Shown here: positions 1 to 9,293 of the stretch, in pieces | Layout: every line of letters starts with the position of its first letter | Numbering within the stretch: the stretch's first letter is position 1 | Position numbers and translations under genes: made by a program | Notes under the pieces: model-generated | Seen by the model: the letters and a program-made list of their open reading frames with translations, nothing else | The model's database searches: none | What the model was told of the DNA's origin: nothing | Assembly (NCBI GenBank): GCA_000344275.1 | Contig: AORU01000005.1 | Coordinates: 1-64,000, forward strand | Reading direction: 5' to 3' | DNA: 64,000 nt | From: Streptococcus oralis subsp. tigurinus AZ_3a | GTDB taxonomy: Bacteria; Bacillota; Bacilli; Lactobacillales; Streptococcaceae

Positions 1-93
1 CATAGTATTCTCCTAGTGATAACTATTTATTATCACTATACAAAGTGTATAAATCAGTCTATAATAGCGTCATTATCATTAAAGGAGACTATC
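1..93. promoter_or_regulatory. Divergent promoter region with a 25-bp palindromic operator
   Basis: A perfect inverted repeat, TAGTGATAA (14-22) and TTATCACTA (30-38) with a 7-bp spacer, lies between two divergent starts. On the plus strand a -10 box TATAAT (60-65), a poor -35 TATACA (37-42) and the ribosome site AAAGGAG (81-87) lead to the recombinase at 94. On the minus strand CAT at 1-3 reads as an ATG preceded by AGGAG (10-14), so a gene leaving the window to the left starts here. The palindrome touches the plus-strand -35, so a repressor binding there is plausible; this is inference. Confidence 0.6.
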
Positions 94-981
94 ATGGATT
101 ATACTATTATTTCTAATTACCTAGATTATTGCAAAACTCATAAACGTTTGAGTGCACATACCCTTCGTGCTTATAAAAACGATTTAATGCAATTTTACAA
201 TTCAAATAAAGAATGTGTGGTAAGTTATATTGAAGGTTTGACACATTCAAACTTAAAAACAAGTACTTTACGACGAAAAATCGCAAGTTTAAAAGTGTTC
301 TATGGCTATCTACAGTCACAAAACATCATTGCAGACAATCCTTTTAATCAGTTACGTTTTCAATTTCGAGCAGAAAAAACATTGCCTAAGACAATACCTC
401 ATGATAGTTTAAAAATCCTATATACCTATCTAAAACAAAAAGTTGTCTCTTCCAAAACTGTTTATCAAAAACAAAAAGCTGAAAGAAATTTGTTAATTAT
501 TTCATTATTACTTTCAACTGGTATTCGGATTTCTGAGCTTTGTCATATTCAAATCAAAGATATTAACCTAACTGAACAAACGCTTCAAATTCTAGGAAAA
601 GGAAAAAAAGAACGCATTATTTTTTTAGGGGATGAACGGACTTTTCAGTTGCTAAAAGCTTATATCTCTTGCTATTGTAGCTATTTAGACGATTATCTAT
701 TTCCTGGAAAATCCCCACAAAAACCACTGACAGAACAAAGTGTTCGCTTACTTCTGAAAACGGCAAAAGACCAAACCAGACTAACTACAACGATCACACC
801 TCATATGTTTCGTCATAGCTTTGCTACGATGTTATTAGATAACGATGTCGATATTCGTTACATCCAGCAGATACTTGGTCATAGTTCTATTTCTATAACT
901 CAGATATATACCCATGTGTCACAGTCTAAACAAAAAGAAATACTAAGTTCTTATAACCCTATTGCATCTATTTACTTCTAA
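94..981 (+). CDS. Tyrosine recombinase (XerC/D-like)
   Basis: The 295-residue protein has an N-terminal SAM-like core-binding domain (about 1-95) and a C-terminal catalytic domain. Visible active-site motifs are GIRISEL with the first Arg, the Lys-containing GKGKKERI strand, HMFRHSFA (HxxR), LGHSS, and the nucleophile region IYTHVS. It should cut and rejoin DNA at a specific site. The ATG at 94 was chosen over an upstream ATG at 16 because AAAGGAG sits 7 bp before it. It is on the plus strand, opposite to the ICE genes that follow. It is shorter than the ~400-residue integrases normal for this ICE family and lacks their arm-binding extension, so it is probably an accessory Xer-type enzyme rather than the ICE integrase. 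Confidence 0.85.
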   Translation: MDYTIISNYLDYCKTHKRLSAHTLRAYKNDLMQFYNSNKECVVSYIEGLTHSNLKTSTLRRKIASLKVFYGYLQSQNIIADNPFNQLRFQFRAEKTLPKTIPHDSLKILYTYLKQKVVSSKTVYQKQKAERNLLIISLLLSTGIRISELCHIQIKDINLTEQTLQILGKGKKERIIFLGDERTFQLLKAYISCYCSYLDDYLFPGKSPQKPLTEQSVRLLLKTAKDQTRLTTTITPHMFRHSFATMLLDNDVDIRYIQQILGHSSISITQIYTHVSQSKQKEILSSYNPIASIYF

Positions 982-992
982 AAAATATAAGA

Positions 993-1009
993 CTACCTCA
1001 TTAAGGTAG
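993..1009. terminator. Small hairpin between convergent genes
   Basis: CTACCT (993-998) and AGGTAG (1004-1009) flank a 5-nt loop. An A-run lies on one side and CCTATTTTC on the other. It separates the plus-strand recombinase from the minus-strand gene ending at 1018, so it could end both transcripts. The stem is short. Confidence 0.45.
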
Positions 1010-1017
1010 CCCTATTT

Positions 1018-1317
1018 TCATGCCATTCTACTTCTCACAACTTTTGTCACAATACCAAGCGCCAGCAGAATATTAAAGACAATATAGAATCCTGTAAAGC
1101 TCCAAATACCATTGGTTGCTAAATCTTCTGTATAGAGATTTCGTTCTGTGAGGAAGAGGTAAATCCCATAGATTTCTATAAAGACTAATCCACTGATGAG
1201 TCCGATAAGAAACAAAGTACCTGAAACTTTCACAATCTGATAAAGGACAAGTAAAATCAGTCCTATTGCGGCAACAATCAGAAATACCTGTAACACCTGT
1301 TCCACGACTTCTTGCAT
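1018..1317 (-). CDS. Small integral membrane protein of the ICE (DUF5966-like)
   Basis: This 99-residue protein has three hydrophobic stretches (about 8-30, 33-53 and 72-92) joined by short loops, with a charged loop RNLYTEDLATNG between the second and third. No catalytic motif is visible. I recall proteins of this kind as DUF5966 in Tn5252/ICESa2603-type elements, but this is from memory. The start at 1317 has a GGGGGAT ribosome site. It is the last gene of the minus-strand unit running from the adhesin through the methylase-helicase, 9 bp after its neighbour. Its role is unknown; location next to transfer genes suggests an envelope function. Confidence 0.6.
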   Translation of the reverse strand: MQEVVEQVLQVFLIVAAIGLILLVLYQIVKVSGTLFLIGLISGLVFIEIYGIYLFLTERNLYTEDLATNGIWSFTGFYIVFNILLALGIVTKVVRSRMA

Positions 1318-1326
1318 ACGATCCCC

Positions 1327-1626
1327 CTATCCCAATTGCTTACGGTAATAGTTAGCTTGTTCCTTGTCGAGTTCATCTAGTTGGGCAACCAAATCAAGGT
1401 ATTCTTCTTTCGTCACTTCATCCAAGTCTGGAAAGTCATTCTCACGAGTTGTGATGATGACCTCTAATTGACTAGTGATTTCTTGTTTTGAAAAGCTAAC
1501 ATCAAGGGTTTCATCTTCATACTGTTCCTTTAAGATTTGGTAGTTGGCTCTGTCTTCTGGGCTTGTAAAGCCTTGTGCCAACCATTCTTCTAGTTGAAAA
1601 CGCATTTCTTCTATCGTTTGGGCCAT
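1327..1626 (-). CDS. Small acidic cytoplasmic ICE protein (DUF5965-like)
   Basis: This 99-residue protein is rich in Glu, Asp and Gln and looks largely helical, with no membrane segment or signal peptide. The N-terminal half (IEEMRFQLEEWLAQGFTSPEDRANYQILKE cut into two helices) and a C-terminal helix around DLVAQLDELDKEQ suggest a small helical bundle. AAAGGAG stands 8 bp before the ATG. I recall the family as DUF5965, found beside DUF5966 in streptococcal ICEs. It follows the methylase-helicase gene by about 70 bp. Function unknown. Confidence 0.6.
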   Translation of the reverse strand: MAQTIEEMRFQLEEWLAQGFTSPEDRANYQILKEQYEDETLDVSFSKQEITSQLEVIITTRENDFPDLDEVTKEEYLDLVAQLDELDKEQANYYRKQLG

Positions 1627-1695
1627 GATCTGTTCTCCTTTTGTAATTTCTTAACTTCATTTTACCGCGTTCAAAAATTTTTGTCAGCATTTTTC

Positions 1696-4600
1696 TTAAA
1701 TCTCAAGAGCTATTTGCTGCTCTTTGTCTGGTGTTTTATCTTCACTAAACTTGGGCAAAGCTGCATCGATTTCCTCAATCTCTGCTTCTTGTTCAACCAA
1801 AGGGGCAAGGATGTCATATTTGGCTTTAACCAGCTGATAATCCTCTTCTTTTGGAAAGACTTTCTCAACTTCAACTTTCGCTACTTGTAACTTATCTTTT
1901 AGGTTCTTTACCAGCTCTTCTGTCTTTTCTTGGTCATCAATAATATGGTCAATGGCATTATTAATCCGTTGAATAGTTCCCACGTCTGATTTCAAATCAA
2001 GGGCGACTGTATATTGATTATCTCCTACAATCATCAAAGAAATAGTCTCTGGCAAGGGCTCACTAGGACCTCGAGTTGTCATTTTTAAATCAAATCCTCT
2101 AAATGTGGCAAGTGTTCTGACTTCCTTAGTTTCTGAGCGGTTATAGGTAATAAGTTTACGCATGTAGTCCCCTGCTTCAGCACGATTATCCTTTTCCTGA
2201 TTGTCAAATCGCATGACAAAGTCCAAGTGTTTCGTGGCTAGTGATTGGGCAATATCCTTATCATATTGACTCAATCGTTTTTCCATAATAGGGAGGTACT
2301 TCTCACAATAGGAAACGGTGTGGCGATACTCGTCTTTGGAACGATTAAAGGCTCGCTTTTGATTTTCTAACACTGTTAGTTCATTTTCCAACTCCATTTT
2401 GAGTTTGAGATAGGGATTACCAGTCGCTAAAGCCTTAAAGTCAGAAGCCGTCATGGTTTGTTCGTCTATATCTTCTGCTGCTCGAATAGGTTCTTTAGAT
2501 GTCATAATTTGTTTAATATATCTCAATTTATTTTCTTGGGTTGCCCACAAATAATTATCAAATGAGCCTTTTGTTATGTAATGATAGATCTCTACATTTT
2601 GGTGCAGATTGCCTTGTCTAATCAAACGTCCATTGCGTTGCTGGATGTCCGAGGGACGCCAAGGAACATCCAAATGGTGGACAGCTTTCATTCGTGATTG
2701 CACGTTTAAACCAGTTCCGCCCTTTTCCGTTGAAGCCATGAGAATCCGTACTTCTCCGCTATTGACCTTTCTAGACAGTGAGTTTTTCTTTTCATCAGTA
2801 TTGGCGTCATGGACAAAGGCAATCTGGTCTTTTGGAATCCCTCGATCCACAAGCAAGTCTTTGAGTTCATTGTAAACATCAAAGCCTTCTTCCTTACTTT
2901 TAGGGGTTCCAATATCCGAGAAAATCATCTGAGTGGCTTTGTCTCCAGCTCCTTCACGGTAAATCCGCTCGACATTATCAACCACTTGAAGAATTTTCTG
3001 ATTGTCCGATAAAGTATAAGCTGGGTCAATCAACCGCATATCAATGGCTAATTTTCTGGCTTCCCCAGTGATCTTAAGCATGTTATCAACACTAGGGTCA
3101 ACGCTGCCTGATTTGATAGCGTCTGAACGCTCTACCAGTTCTTCTAAATAGTATTTCTGAGCTTGCGTTAACTCACTTTCCACCGCAATTATCTTAGCTT
3201 CTGGTACAGGTAAATCCAACATATCAGAAGTTTGAATATCGGCAGTCTCCTTGTAGATTCGCATAAGTTCAGGAAGATTGACAAATTTCTTAAACCGTTT
3301 TTTAGGCTGGTACTTATCTCCTGTTGGGGCTAATTCCATAGAGTTCTCGATATTCCCAAAAGCTCCAACCCAAGAATCAAAATTAGATACCTGATAGCGC
3401 TCTAAGACATCTGGCTGAATGTAATTCATCATGGTATAAAGTTCGCTGATAGAATTGGATACGGGTGTTCCTGTCGCAAAAACGACATTTCTAGCTCCAT
3501 GCTCTGCCTGAACCTGTCTCACCTTCATCTCCATGTCTACGTTCTTTTTTGAAGTGGTATTGGTGATTCCCGCGACATTCCCAAGTCCAGTGATTGGACG
3601 GATATTCTTGAAGTGATGAGCCTCATCCACAAAGAGAAAATCAATGCCAAGGTTTTCAAATTCGATAAAGGAATCTCGCTCCAGTTTTTGGAGTTCTTCC
3701 AACTGGTGTTCCAATCCCTTAATCGAACGCTCTGCTTCTTTAACCGTATAGTCGCTATCACTTCCTAGCTTGATTTCTCGGAGTTGCTCCAGCTTATCAT
3801 GAATATAAGTAACCTGTTTCTCACGACTCATCGGTATTTTTTCAAACTGGGAATCCCCAATTACAATAGCATCGTAGTCCCCTGTGATAATGCGTGATAC
3901 AAACTGCTTGCGTTTGGCTTTGGCAAAGTCTTTCTTGGTCGTCACATAGACCTTTTTCGTTGGAAAGAACTTCATGATTTCTTGACCAAACTGGGCGGTC
4001 AAACTAGAAGGAACCACATAGAGAGGTTTATGCACCATACCAAGTTCTTTCAGTTTAAAGCCTGCTCCCAGCATGGTTAAAGTCTTTCCAGAACCGACTT
4101 CGTGAGCTAGTAGGGCACGTTTTTCTTCCACAATCCGTTGAATGGCATTCTTTTGGTGAGGACGTAAGGAGATATTCTGGGCAAGCCCATCGATGGCTAA
4201 ATGACTGCCATCATAGACCTTGGACACTGTTCGATTATAGAGACCGTTATAGGTGTCTTCAATCATCTGCTGCACTTCTGGGTACCTTGCCACAAAGTCT
4301 TGAAACAACTCTTGAATTTGGTTTTCCTTGGCACGAAGAACTGTTGTTTTCTCCACATCTGTCACATTCTTTTTCTTGTCTCCTTCAACAATTTGTTTTG
4401 TGATGGTCGGTTGATTGGAATTCAGGAGGTTTTCAAAGATTTTTCGACCACTATCATAACGAGAACCTGAAACACCCAGACTTCTATCCGTTGCCGTAGA
4501 ATAGGTATAGGCAAACTTAGACTGGTAGGAAATTGTTCCATCAAGAGGACTGACTTCAAGGACTGTCGCTACTTCTTGGCCAGAGAGTTCATAGGCTTTC

Positions 4601-7600
4601 CCCATAAAGGTTTCTTGGGCAAATTTTCCGTAAACAGACAAAGGAATCCAGCGTGAACCAATTCGATAATCAATGTCTGCTAAAGTAATGCGTGCTGGTT
4701 TGACCGTTTCTAGTAACCCTGCATAATGTGACCAGTTAAAGTCCTGATTGTCTTGTTTGACAAATAGGTTCACCACTTCTAACTTGGTAACGACATCACC
4801 TGACAGGAAGTCTTGACGAGAAACATAGGACAATTCGCCATTCAAATACTTCTCAGGATCAGGCATAATGAGGTCTCCTAACTCCTCAATCAAGATCATC
4901 TTCGATTCAACCTGATAGATAGACATCATATAAGCGAAATCAACACCTCGACCATCAGCCAAGCTGGAATTTAAGGCATCAAGGGCAGTATGTACCTTTT
5001 TAACCTCTTTTTCGGGACGCACTAGAGCCTTTTCAAAGGCAAGGGACTTGGTGTAGATAACGGAGTTTCCACTTGGATCCAGACGTTCATCTTCCAAACT
5101 AGCAAGAAGCGAATACTTATCATCACTATCAAAAAGATTACGGTTAACTGCACTATTCAAATACCCATAGCGTTTGACAAAGCTATCATAGGTACGATTG
5201 AGTTTGCCTAACAAGTGGTTAAAGGTCTCCTTATCGTAGTCATAATAGCGTTGAATGGCAATGACCTCTTGATAAGCATTACGAATGTCTACCATTCCTT
5301 TGATTCGTGCCACTTCCTTAGCTGAGAGCGGAACTTCATAAAAAACGGTCTTTTTATAATAGCCTTTAAACTGACCACGTTTGGCTGCAACATTGATCAC
5401 ATAGACATCAAGAGCAGTACTATCTGTGACTTCTAAGCTATTAAATCTATCAATTTGCTTCTGGGAATACTTGGTGTCCCAGCCTTTAAAGTTGCCCTCT
5501 TCATCAACATAGTAGCTGATTTCTTCCGTCTTGGTCCCTACACGTATGCCTTTGTTATCTCGATAATAAACCGTAGAACCCTGATAGCCAAAACTGTATT
5601 GATCAAGATTCTCTCTCATTTCAGGTGGAATGGAGGTATCAATAACTAGTTTGGCCAGTACATCTGGGTTGATGATGATTTCAGAAGCATCTACCATTCT
5701 TGGTGCCTTGACCTGTTCCAGAGCAGTCTGAACATCTCCTATCAGGTTATCAGAACTGTCCTTAACAGAAAGAGTTCCACCGTTAAAGTTTCTAACTTCA
5801 TAGGTTCCTAGAACTTGGCGATTGTATTCTCCATCAAAGTAAGGATTGAGCCAAATGCGGTCATCCTTGTCATAACGAATGGAACCTGAAAAGGCTAGGT
5901 CAGCTGCCACATATCCTTTGTCCAAGTGCTTCTGGAAGAACAACATATCTGTTGTAACATTGGTTCCTGCAATGGCCTTAAAAGCAGTATCTGGTAAACG
6001 CACACCACCAAGAAACTCAGTTGTCTCACGAATATCTTGAAGAATATTCTCCGTCCGTTTATCCATGGTTCCTGTGGAAGAGATAATAGTCACTTGCCCA
6101 CCATCATGCACCAAATCAAGCGACTTCTTCACAAAATAGTCATGAATCATATAAGGCTTATCGTACTTGTTATCTGCAATCCGAATATTAGCAAACGGTA
6201 CATTTGAAATTACCAAATCAAAGCTATTATCATTAAAAGCAACTGTCTCAAAGCCTTTGACTTCTATATGCGCATTTGGATGAAGGTGTTTGGCAATAGC
6301 TCCTGTAATGGTATCTAACTCCACACCGTATAACTCACTTTTTTCTCTCAAATGTTTGGGCATAGCCGCAAAGAAATTCCCTGTTCCCATGGAAGGGTCT
6401 AAAATTTTTCCGCCTTTAAAGCCATCTCGTTCCAACTTATCCCATATCTGGCGAATAAGGGCAGGATTAGTGTAATAAGCTGTTAGAGAGGACTGTTTCA
6501 TATCCGAATATTCCTTATCGGATACTAAATTTTTTAGTTCTTCACGTTCTTTAGAGAACTTAGGATTATAGTCATCAAAGAAATCGTTAGCAAGTCCACC
6601 CCAACCCACATATTGGGCCAAAAGTTCTTGTTCACTCGGAGTCGCTTGTCGTTGTTCTGCTTCAAGTGTTTTCACAAGACGAATGGCAGCAATATTCGTC
6701 TCCACCTTATCTCTAGCTGTCTTAGGGTAAAAGTCTGTCAGATCTTCTGGAAAGTGAAAATCAACAGTAGGAATGGTTTCAACGACATCAGCTACCTCTG
6801 AATCAGTCTCCATCTCAATACTTTCTGGTACTTTCTCTTCTATTGCGTTGACTGGTTTTGCTGTCATCATCACTTGAGAAACTGGCTCTTTTTGTTCTTC
6901 CATATCCATAAAGGAAAAGAGGTCTAATTCCTGACTGGTTTGCTCCATCTCTTCTTTTTCTTCGACAGAAGGAACATAGAGAGCCTGAGTGATTTCGTCT
7001 AGTGTCCGTAAGAAAAGGACTGGATTTTGTTCAATCAAATCCGTGAAATCATTTTGTAATTCAATCCGAATGAGGTCATTAACCCCTGACTCTTCTATGG
7101 CTATCACCTTAAAGTCTTGTCCCTTATAAGTTACCATAGAGTCAAGGGGAAAACGTTCAAGAGCTTCTTGTATGATAGGATTGTTGGGGGTTGGCTGAGG
7201 AATGGACATTTCAGCCTCAGTTTGAATAAAGGTGTCCCTCCAGTCTTTAAAGACAAGGTCTGGAGTTTCCTGTTTTTCTGCTTCAAAAGTTCTAGCTTCT
7301 GCCAAAGATAAGTCTTCGTGTAAAAAGCCATAAGCAACTGGTCTTAAATCTTCCAAATCCAGCTGACTGGTCAAGAAAAATTCAACCTTTTCATGGCTAA
7401 GTCCCATCTGAAGCAATTCTGTCGCAAGAGCTAGTTGAGTTACTGTGGCTTTGGGATAGCCACCTAATAATGCAAGGTCCGCATTTTCCAAACGGAAGCG
7501 ACCTGCTGCATCTAGCAAAAGCCCATGTTGATTCTCATCAAAGCTCGTCAAGTCTATCCCTAAACTGGTGAGCTTTTCCGTATTCTCTGTTAAAATTGTT

Positions 7601-8514
7601 TGCCCAATCTCACCTAAAAGAGCTTCTTCTTGTATCGTTAAAGGACGCTGAAGTTTATAAACTGTCCCATCTGCTTCCAAATACGTCAGAAGCGTGTCAC
7701 CTTCATAGATTGGGGTCATTTCCATCTCATGATCAAAATCCCCACGTCTAAAGTTCGGAAGTTTAGGGAGGTCATTTCGTACCTGGTCAAAATGGCTCAG
7801 TATCTCAAATTTCTGAGTCAAATTCAATTTCTCATAAGCTGGTAAGTGTTCTGTTTGACCCGTTCGAAAATCCAGTTGCGACAGGTCTTCATCAAGGCTT
7901 GCAATCATGATAAAGCCTTCTTCTCGAAAAGTAATCTCTTGAAGTGGTTCTGGTCCTATAACTTCTTTCTCTTCTTCAATAACTTTTGGTTTCACTGCCT
8001 CTGCTTCTGGTTCATAGCTCAAAAGAAACTGTTCAATATCACGACTGATACGATCAGACAGGTTATTAGCCACACGGTACACATTGACTAAGTTTGCGGC
8101 TCTGCCTTTTTCCAACAGAGAGGATACTGAAATGGACTGATAAGCTCCTTCTTGGTCTAAGAGTTGAAAGCGAGTCGCCAGGTTAAAGAGGGCAACCTCA
8201 ATCACTAAGGCTTTCTCATTGGTTGATAATTGGGGTAACTTATTTAGTCCAGCCTGACCAAATGTTTGCGTATAGGTGAGTAAGTCATGAGCTGCTTCAA
8301 ATGGACTAGCTGCCACAAATGCAGAGACATCCGTCTCAAACTGAACCACTTGAACAAGTGGTTTGACCTCTCCCCTATGGGTCATAAAGTGTTGGATCAG
8401 ACTGTCCCAGTCCTCATCAAAATGGGCTGCCTGATAACGTAAAAAAGATTCTAAAAGGCTGGGGTCACGTGGCAATCTTGCCCGCAACATCTCTAGTAAG
8501 TGTTCTTGATTCAT
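1696..8514 (-). CDS. Giant DNA methylase / SNF2-type helicase fusion
   Basis: A 2,272-residue protein combining a class I N6-adenine methyltransferase-like domain (motif I DPSMGTGNFF near 705, motif IV variant NVPF near 770) with a superfamily 2 helicase: Walker A EVGSGKT near 1471, DEAH box FVDEAHHFKN near 1625, motif VI QRNGRLIRQG near 1958. A Glu-rich linker lies around 510-590 and coiled coil near the C-terminus. Such fusions occur in Tn5252-type ICEs and resemble phage anti-restriction proteins of the DarB kind, which modify or protect incoming DNA. I chose the ATG at 8514 because GGAGGG lies 4 bp upstream; an upstream TTG would absorb that site. It is co-directional with the adhesin and probably shares its promoter. 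Methylation activity is unproven because the catalytic NPPY-type motif is altered. Confidence 0.85.
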   Translation of the reverse strand: MNQEHLLEMLRARLPRDPSLLESFLRYQAAHFDEDWDSLIQHFMTHRGEVKPLVQVVQFETDVSAFVAASPFEAAHDLLTYTQTFGQAGLNKLPQLSTNEKALVIEVALFNLATRFQLLDQEGAYQSISVSSLLEKGRAANLVNVYRVANNLSDRISRDIEQFLLSYEPEAEAVKPKVIEEEKEVIGPEPLQEITFREEGFIMIASLDEDLSQLDFRTGQTEHLPAYEKLNLTQKFEILSHFDQVRNDLPKLPNFRRGDFDHEMEMTPIYEGDTLLTYLEADGTVYKLQRPLTIQEEALLGEIGQTILTENTEKLTSLGIDLTSFDENQHGLLLDAAGRFRLENADLALLGGYPKATVTQLALATELLQMGLSHEKVEFFLTSQLDLEDLRPVAYGFLHEDLSLAEARTFEAEKQETPDLVFKDWRDTFIQTEAEMSIPQPTPNNPIIQEALERFPLDSMVTYKGQDFKVIAIEESGVNDLIRIELQNDFTDLIEQNPVLFLRTLDEITQALYVPSVEEKEEMEQTSQELDLFSFMDMEEQKEPVSQVMMTAKPVNAIEEKVPESIEMETDSEVADVVETIPTVDFHFPEDLTDFYPKTARDKVETNIAAIRLVKTLEAEQRQATPSEQELLAQYVGWGGLANDFFDDYNPKFSKEREELKNLVSDKEYSDMKQSSLTAYYTNPALIRQIWDKLERDGFKGGKILDPSMGTGNFFAAMPKHLREKSELYGVELDTITGAIAKHLHPNAHIEVKGFETVAFNDNSFDLVISNVPFANIRIADNKYDKPYMIHDYFVKKSLDLVHDGGQVTIISSTGTMDKRTENILQDIRETTEFLGGVRLPDTAFKAIAGTNVTTDMLFFQKHLDKGYVAADLAFSGSIRYDKDDRIWLNPYFDGEYNRQVLGTYEVRNFNGGTLSVKDSSDNLIGDVQTALEQVKAPRMVDASEIIINPDVLAKLVIDTSIPPEMRENLDQYSFGYQGSTVYYRDNKGIRVGTKTEEISYYVDEEGNFKGWDTKYSQKQIDRFNSLEVTDSTALDVYVINVAAKRGQFKGYYKKTVFYEVPLSAKEVARIKGMVDIRNAYQEVIAIQRYYDYDKETFNHLLGKLNRTYDSFVKRYGYLNSAVNRNLFDSDDKYSLLASLEDERLDPSGNSVIYTKSLAFEKALVRPEKEVKKVHTALDALNSSLADGRGVDFAYMMSIYQVESKMILIEELGDLIMPDPEKYLNGELSYVSRQDFLSGDVVTKLEVVNLFVKQDNQDFNWSHYAGLLETVKPARITLADIDYRIGSRWIPLSVYGKFAQETFMGKAYELSGQEVATVLEVSPLDGTISYQSKFAYTYSTATDRSLGVSGSRYDSGRKIFENLLNSNQPTITKQIVEGDKKKNVTDVEKTTVLRAKENQIQELFQDFVARYPEVQQMIEDTYNGLYNRTVSKVYDGSHLAIDGLAQNISLRPHQKNAIQRIVEEKRALLAHEVGSGKTLTMLGAGFKLKELGMVHKPLYVVPSSLTAQFGQEIMKFFPTKKVYVTTKKDFAKAKRKQFVSRIITGDYDAIVIGDSQFEKIPMSREKQVTYIHDKLEQLREIKLGSDSDYTVKEAERSIKGLEHQLEELQKLERDSFIEFENLGIDFLFVDEAHHFKNIRPITGLGNVAGITNTTSKKNVDMEMKVRQVQAEHGARNVVFATGTPVSNSISELYTMMNYIQPDVLERYQVSNFDSWVGAFGNIENSMELAPTGDKYQPKKRFKKFVNLPELMRIYKETADIQTSDMLDLPVPEAKIIAVESELTQAQKYYLEELVERSDAIKSGSVDPSVDNMLKITGEARKLAIDMRLIDPAYTLSDNQKILQVVDNVERIYREGAGDKATQMIFSDIGTPKSKEEGFDVYNELKDLLVDRGIPKDQIAFVHDANTDEKKNSLSRKVNSGEVRILMASTEKGGTGLNVQSRMKAVHHLDVPWRPSDIQQRNGRLIRQGNLHQNVEIYHYITKGSFDNYLWATQENKLRYIKQIMTSKEPIRAAEDIDEQTMTASDFKALATGNPYLKLKMELENELTVLENQKRAFNRSKDEYRHTVSYCEKYLPIMEKRLSQYDKDIAQSLATKHLDFVMRFDNQEKDNRAEAGDYMRKLITYNRSETKEVRTLATFRGFDLKMTTRGPSEPLPETISLMIVGDNQYTVALDLKSDVGTIQRINNAIDHIIDDQEKTEELVKNLKDKLQVAKVEVEKVFPKEEDYQLVKAKYDILAPLVEQEAEIEEIDAALPKFSEDKTPDKEQQIALEI

Positions 8515-8563
8515 GCTTCCCTCCAATCAAAAATGAGCTGAGAGGTATTCTCAGCCCACTGCT

Positions 8564-9115
8564 TTAATCTAGGACCAAGGCTCTTTGGTCTTTTTCTTGT
8601 GGCAACTTATCCATTAAAGTCGTCACATAGTGTTGTAAGAAATCACTTTTCTGGTCCAATAAGTCTTTCTGTAAAGCCATGTAGGTCACATCTCCAAAAT
8701 AATCTTGGCTGGTTAGGGTTAAATCTTTTTGGAGAATGTCCTGCAAGGTCTCTAAGGTGAGAGACGAATAATCATCCTCATCCAAAACCTCATACCGAGC
8801 AAGGGTGTCCGAAATGTTGTTGGACGCTATCACTTCCATGATGAGACTAGCTCCCTCCCCTGTTCGATAGAGTTTCTCCAACAAATCGGTCAGCTCTTCT
8901 TGAAGCTGTTCCTGATAGCCTTCTGCCTTTAGGCGTAAATCATCACTAACCAAAGGCAAGTCATCTATTGCCATAAAGTCACGATAGAGGGTATCAAGTA
9001 GTGACATATTATCAACACTTAACTCCATGGCTAGAAAGGCTTTAACCATATCTTCATAGTTTTCTCGTGCCATCTCTGAAAATGTCTTAGAAATGGTTTC
9101 ATAGTTCCAAGTCAT
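8564..9115 (-). CDS. Conserved ICE protein of unknown function
   Basis: A 183-residue acidic, helical, cytoplasmic protein without signal peptide or membrane segment. I see no recognisable domain. The ATG at 9115 is supported by AAGGAGAG upstream; an in-frame start at 9172 would lie inside the preceding small gene. Its first 17 bases overlap the end of the Ca-binding-repeat gene (9099-9293), and the methylase-helicase follows 49 bp later, so the three genes are likely translated from one message. The position between adhesin and methylase-helicase is, to my knowledge, typical for this ICE family. Confidence 0.65.
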   Translation of the reverse strand: MTWNYETISKTFSEMARENYEDMVKAFLAMELSVDNMSLLDTLYRDFMAIDDLPLVSDDLRLKAEGYQEQLQEELTDLLEKLYRTGEGASLIMEVIASNNISDTLARYEVLDEDDYSSLTLETLQDILQKDLTLTSQDYFGDVTYMALQKDLLDQKSDFLQHYVTTLMDKLPQEKDQRALVLD

Positions 9116-9293
9116 AGCTTCTCTCCTTACGCTGATGTTGAGTTGGCCATAAACCTTGTTGTACTTCTTCAAGATCCGTTAGCCCATCACTATCCGTGTC
9201 ACTACTCAAGGGATTGGTTCCTAGATCTAGTTCCACAGCGTCCGTTAAGCCATCCTGGTCAGAATCCGTATTGTAAATCGTTTTAGGTTCCAT
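9099..9293 (-). CDS. Small thrombospondin type 3-like Ca-binding repeat protein
   Basis: A 64-residue protein made mostly of two calcium-binding loops, DSDQDGLTD (about 10-18) and DTDSDGLTD (about 32-40), each followed by a short helix (AVELDLGTNP, LEEVQQG). This DxDxDGxxD pattern is the hallmark of thrombospondin type 3 repeats. Such repeats usually sit in exported proteins, yet no signal peptide or anchor is present. Its ATG directly follows the adhesin TAG stop (TAGATG), and GGAGG lies inside the last adhesin codons, so translation is coupled to the adhesin. Whether it works in the cytoplasm or is exported with the adhesin is unknown. Confidence 0.7.
   Translation of the reverse strand: MEPKTIYNTDSDQDGLTDAVELDLGTNPLSSDTDSDGLTDLEEVQQGLWPTQHQRKERSYDLEL

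Noticed and set aside
94..981. Taking the left-edge recombinase as the integrase of this ICE
   Set aside because: It is short and Xer-like, is not next to an att site, and the ICE integrase should lie beside the second att copy outside the window.
2609..2912. Open frames on both strands within the methylase-helicase gene
   Set aside because: They lie wholly inside the helicase coding region, lack ribosome sites and encode no known motif.
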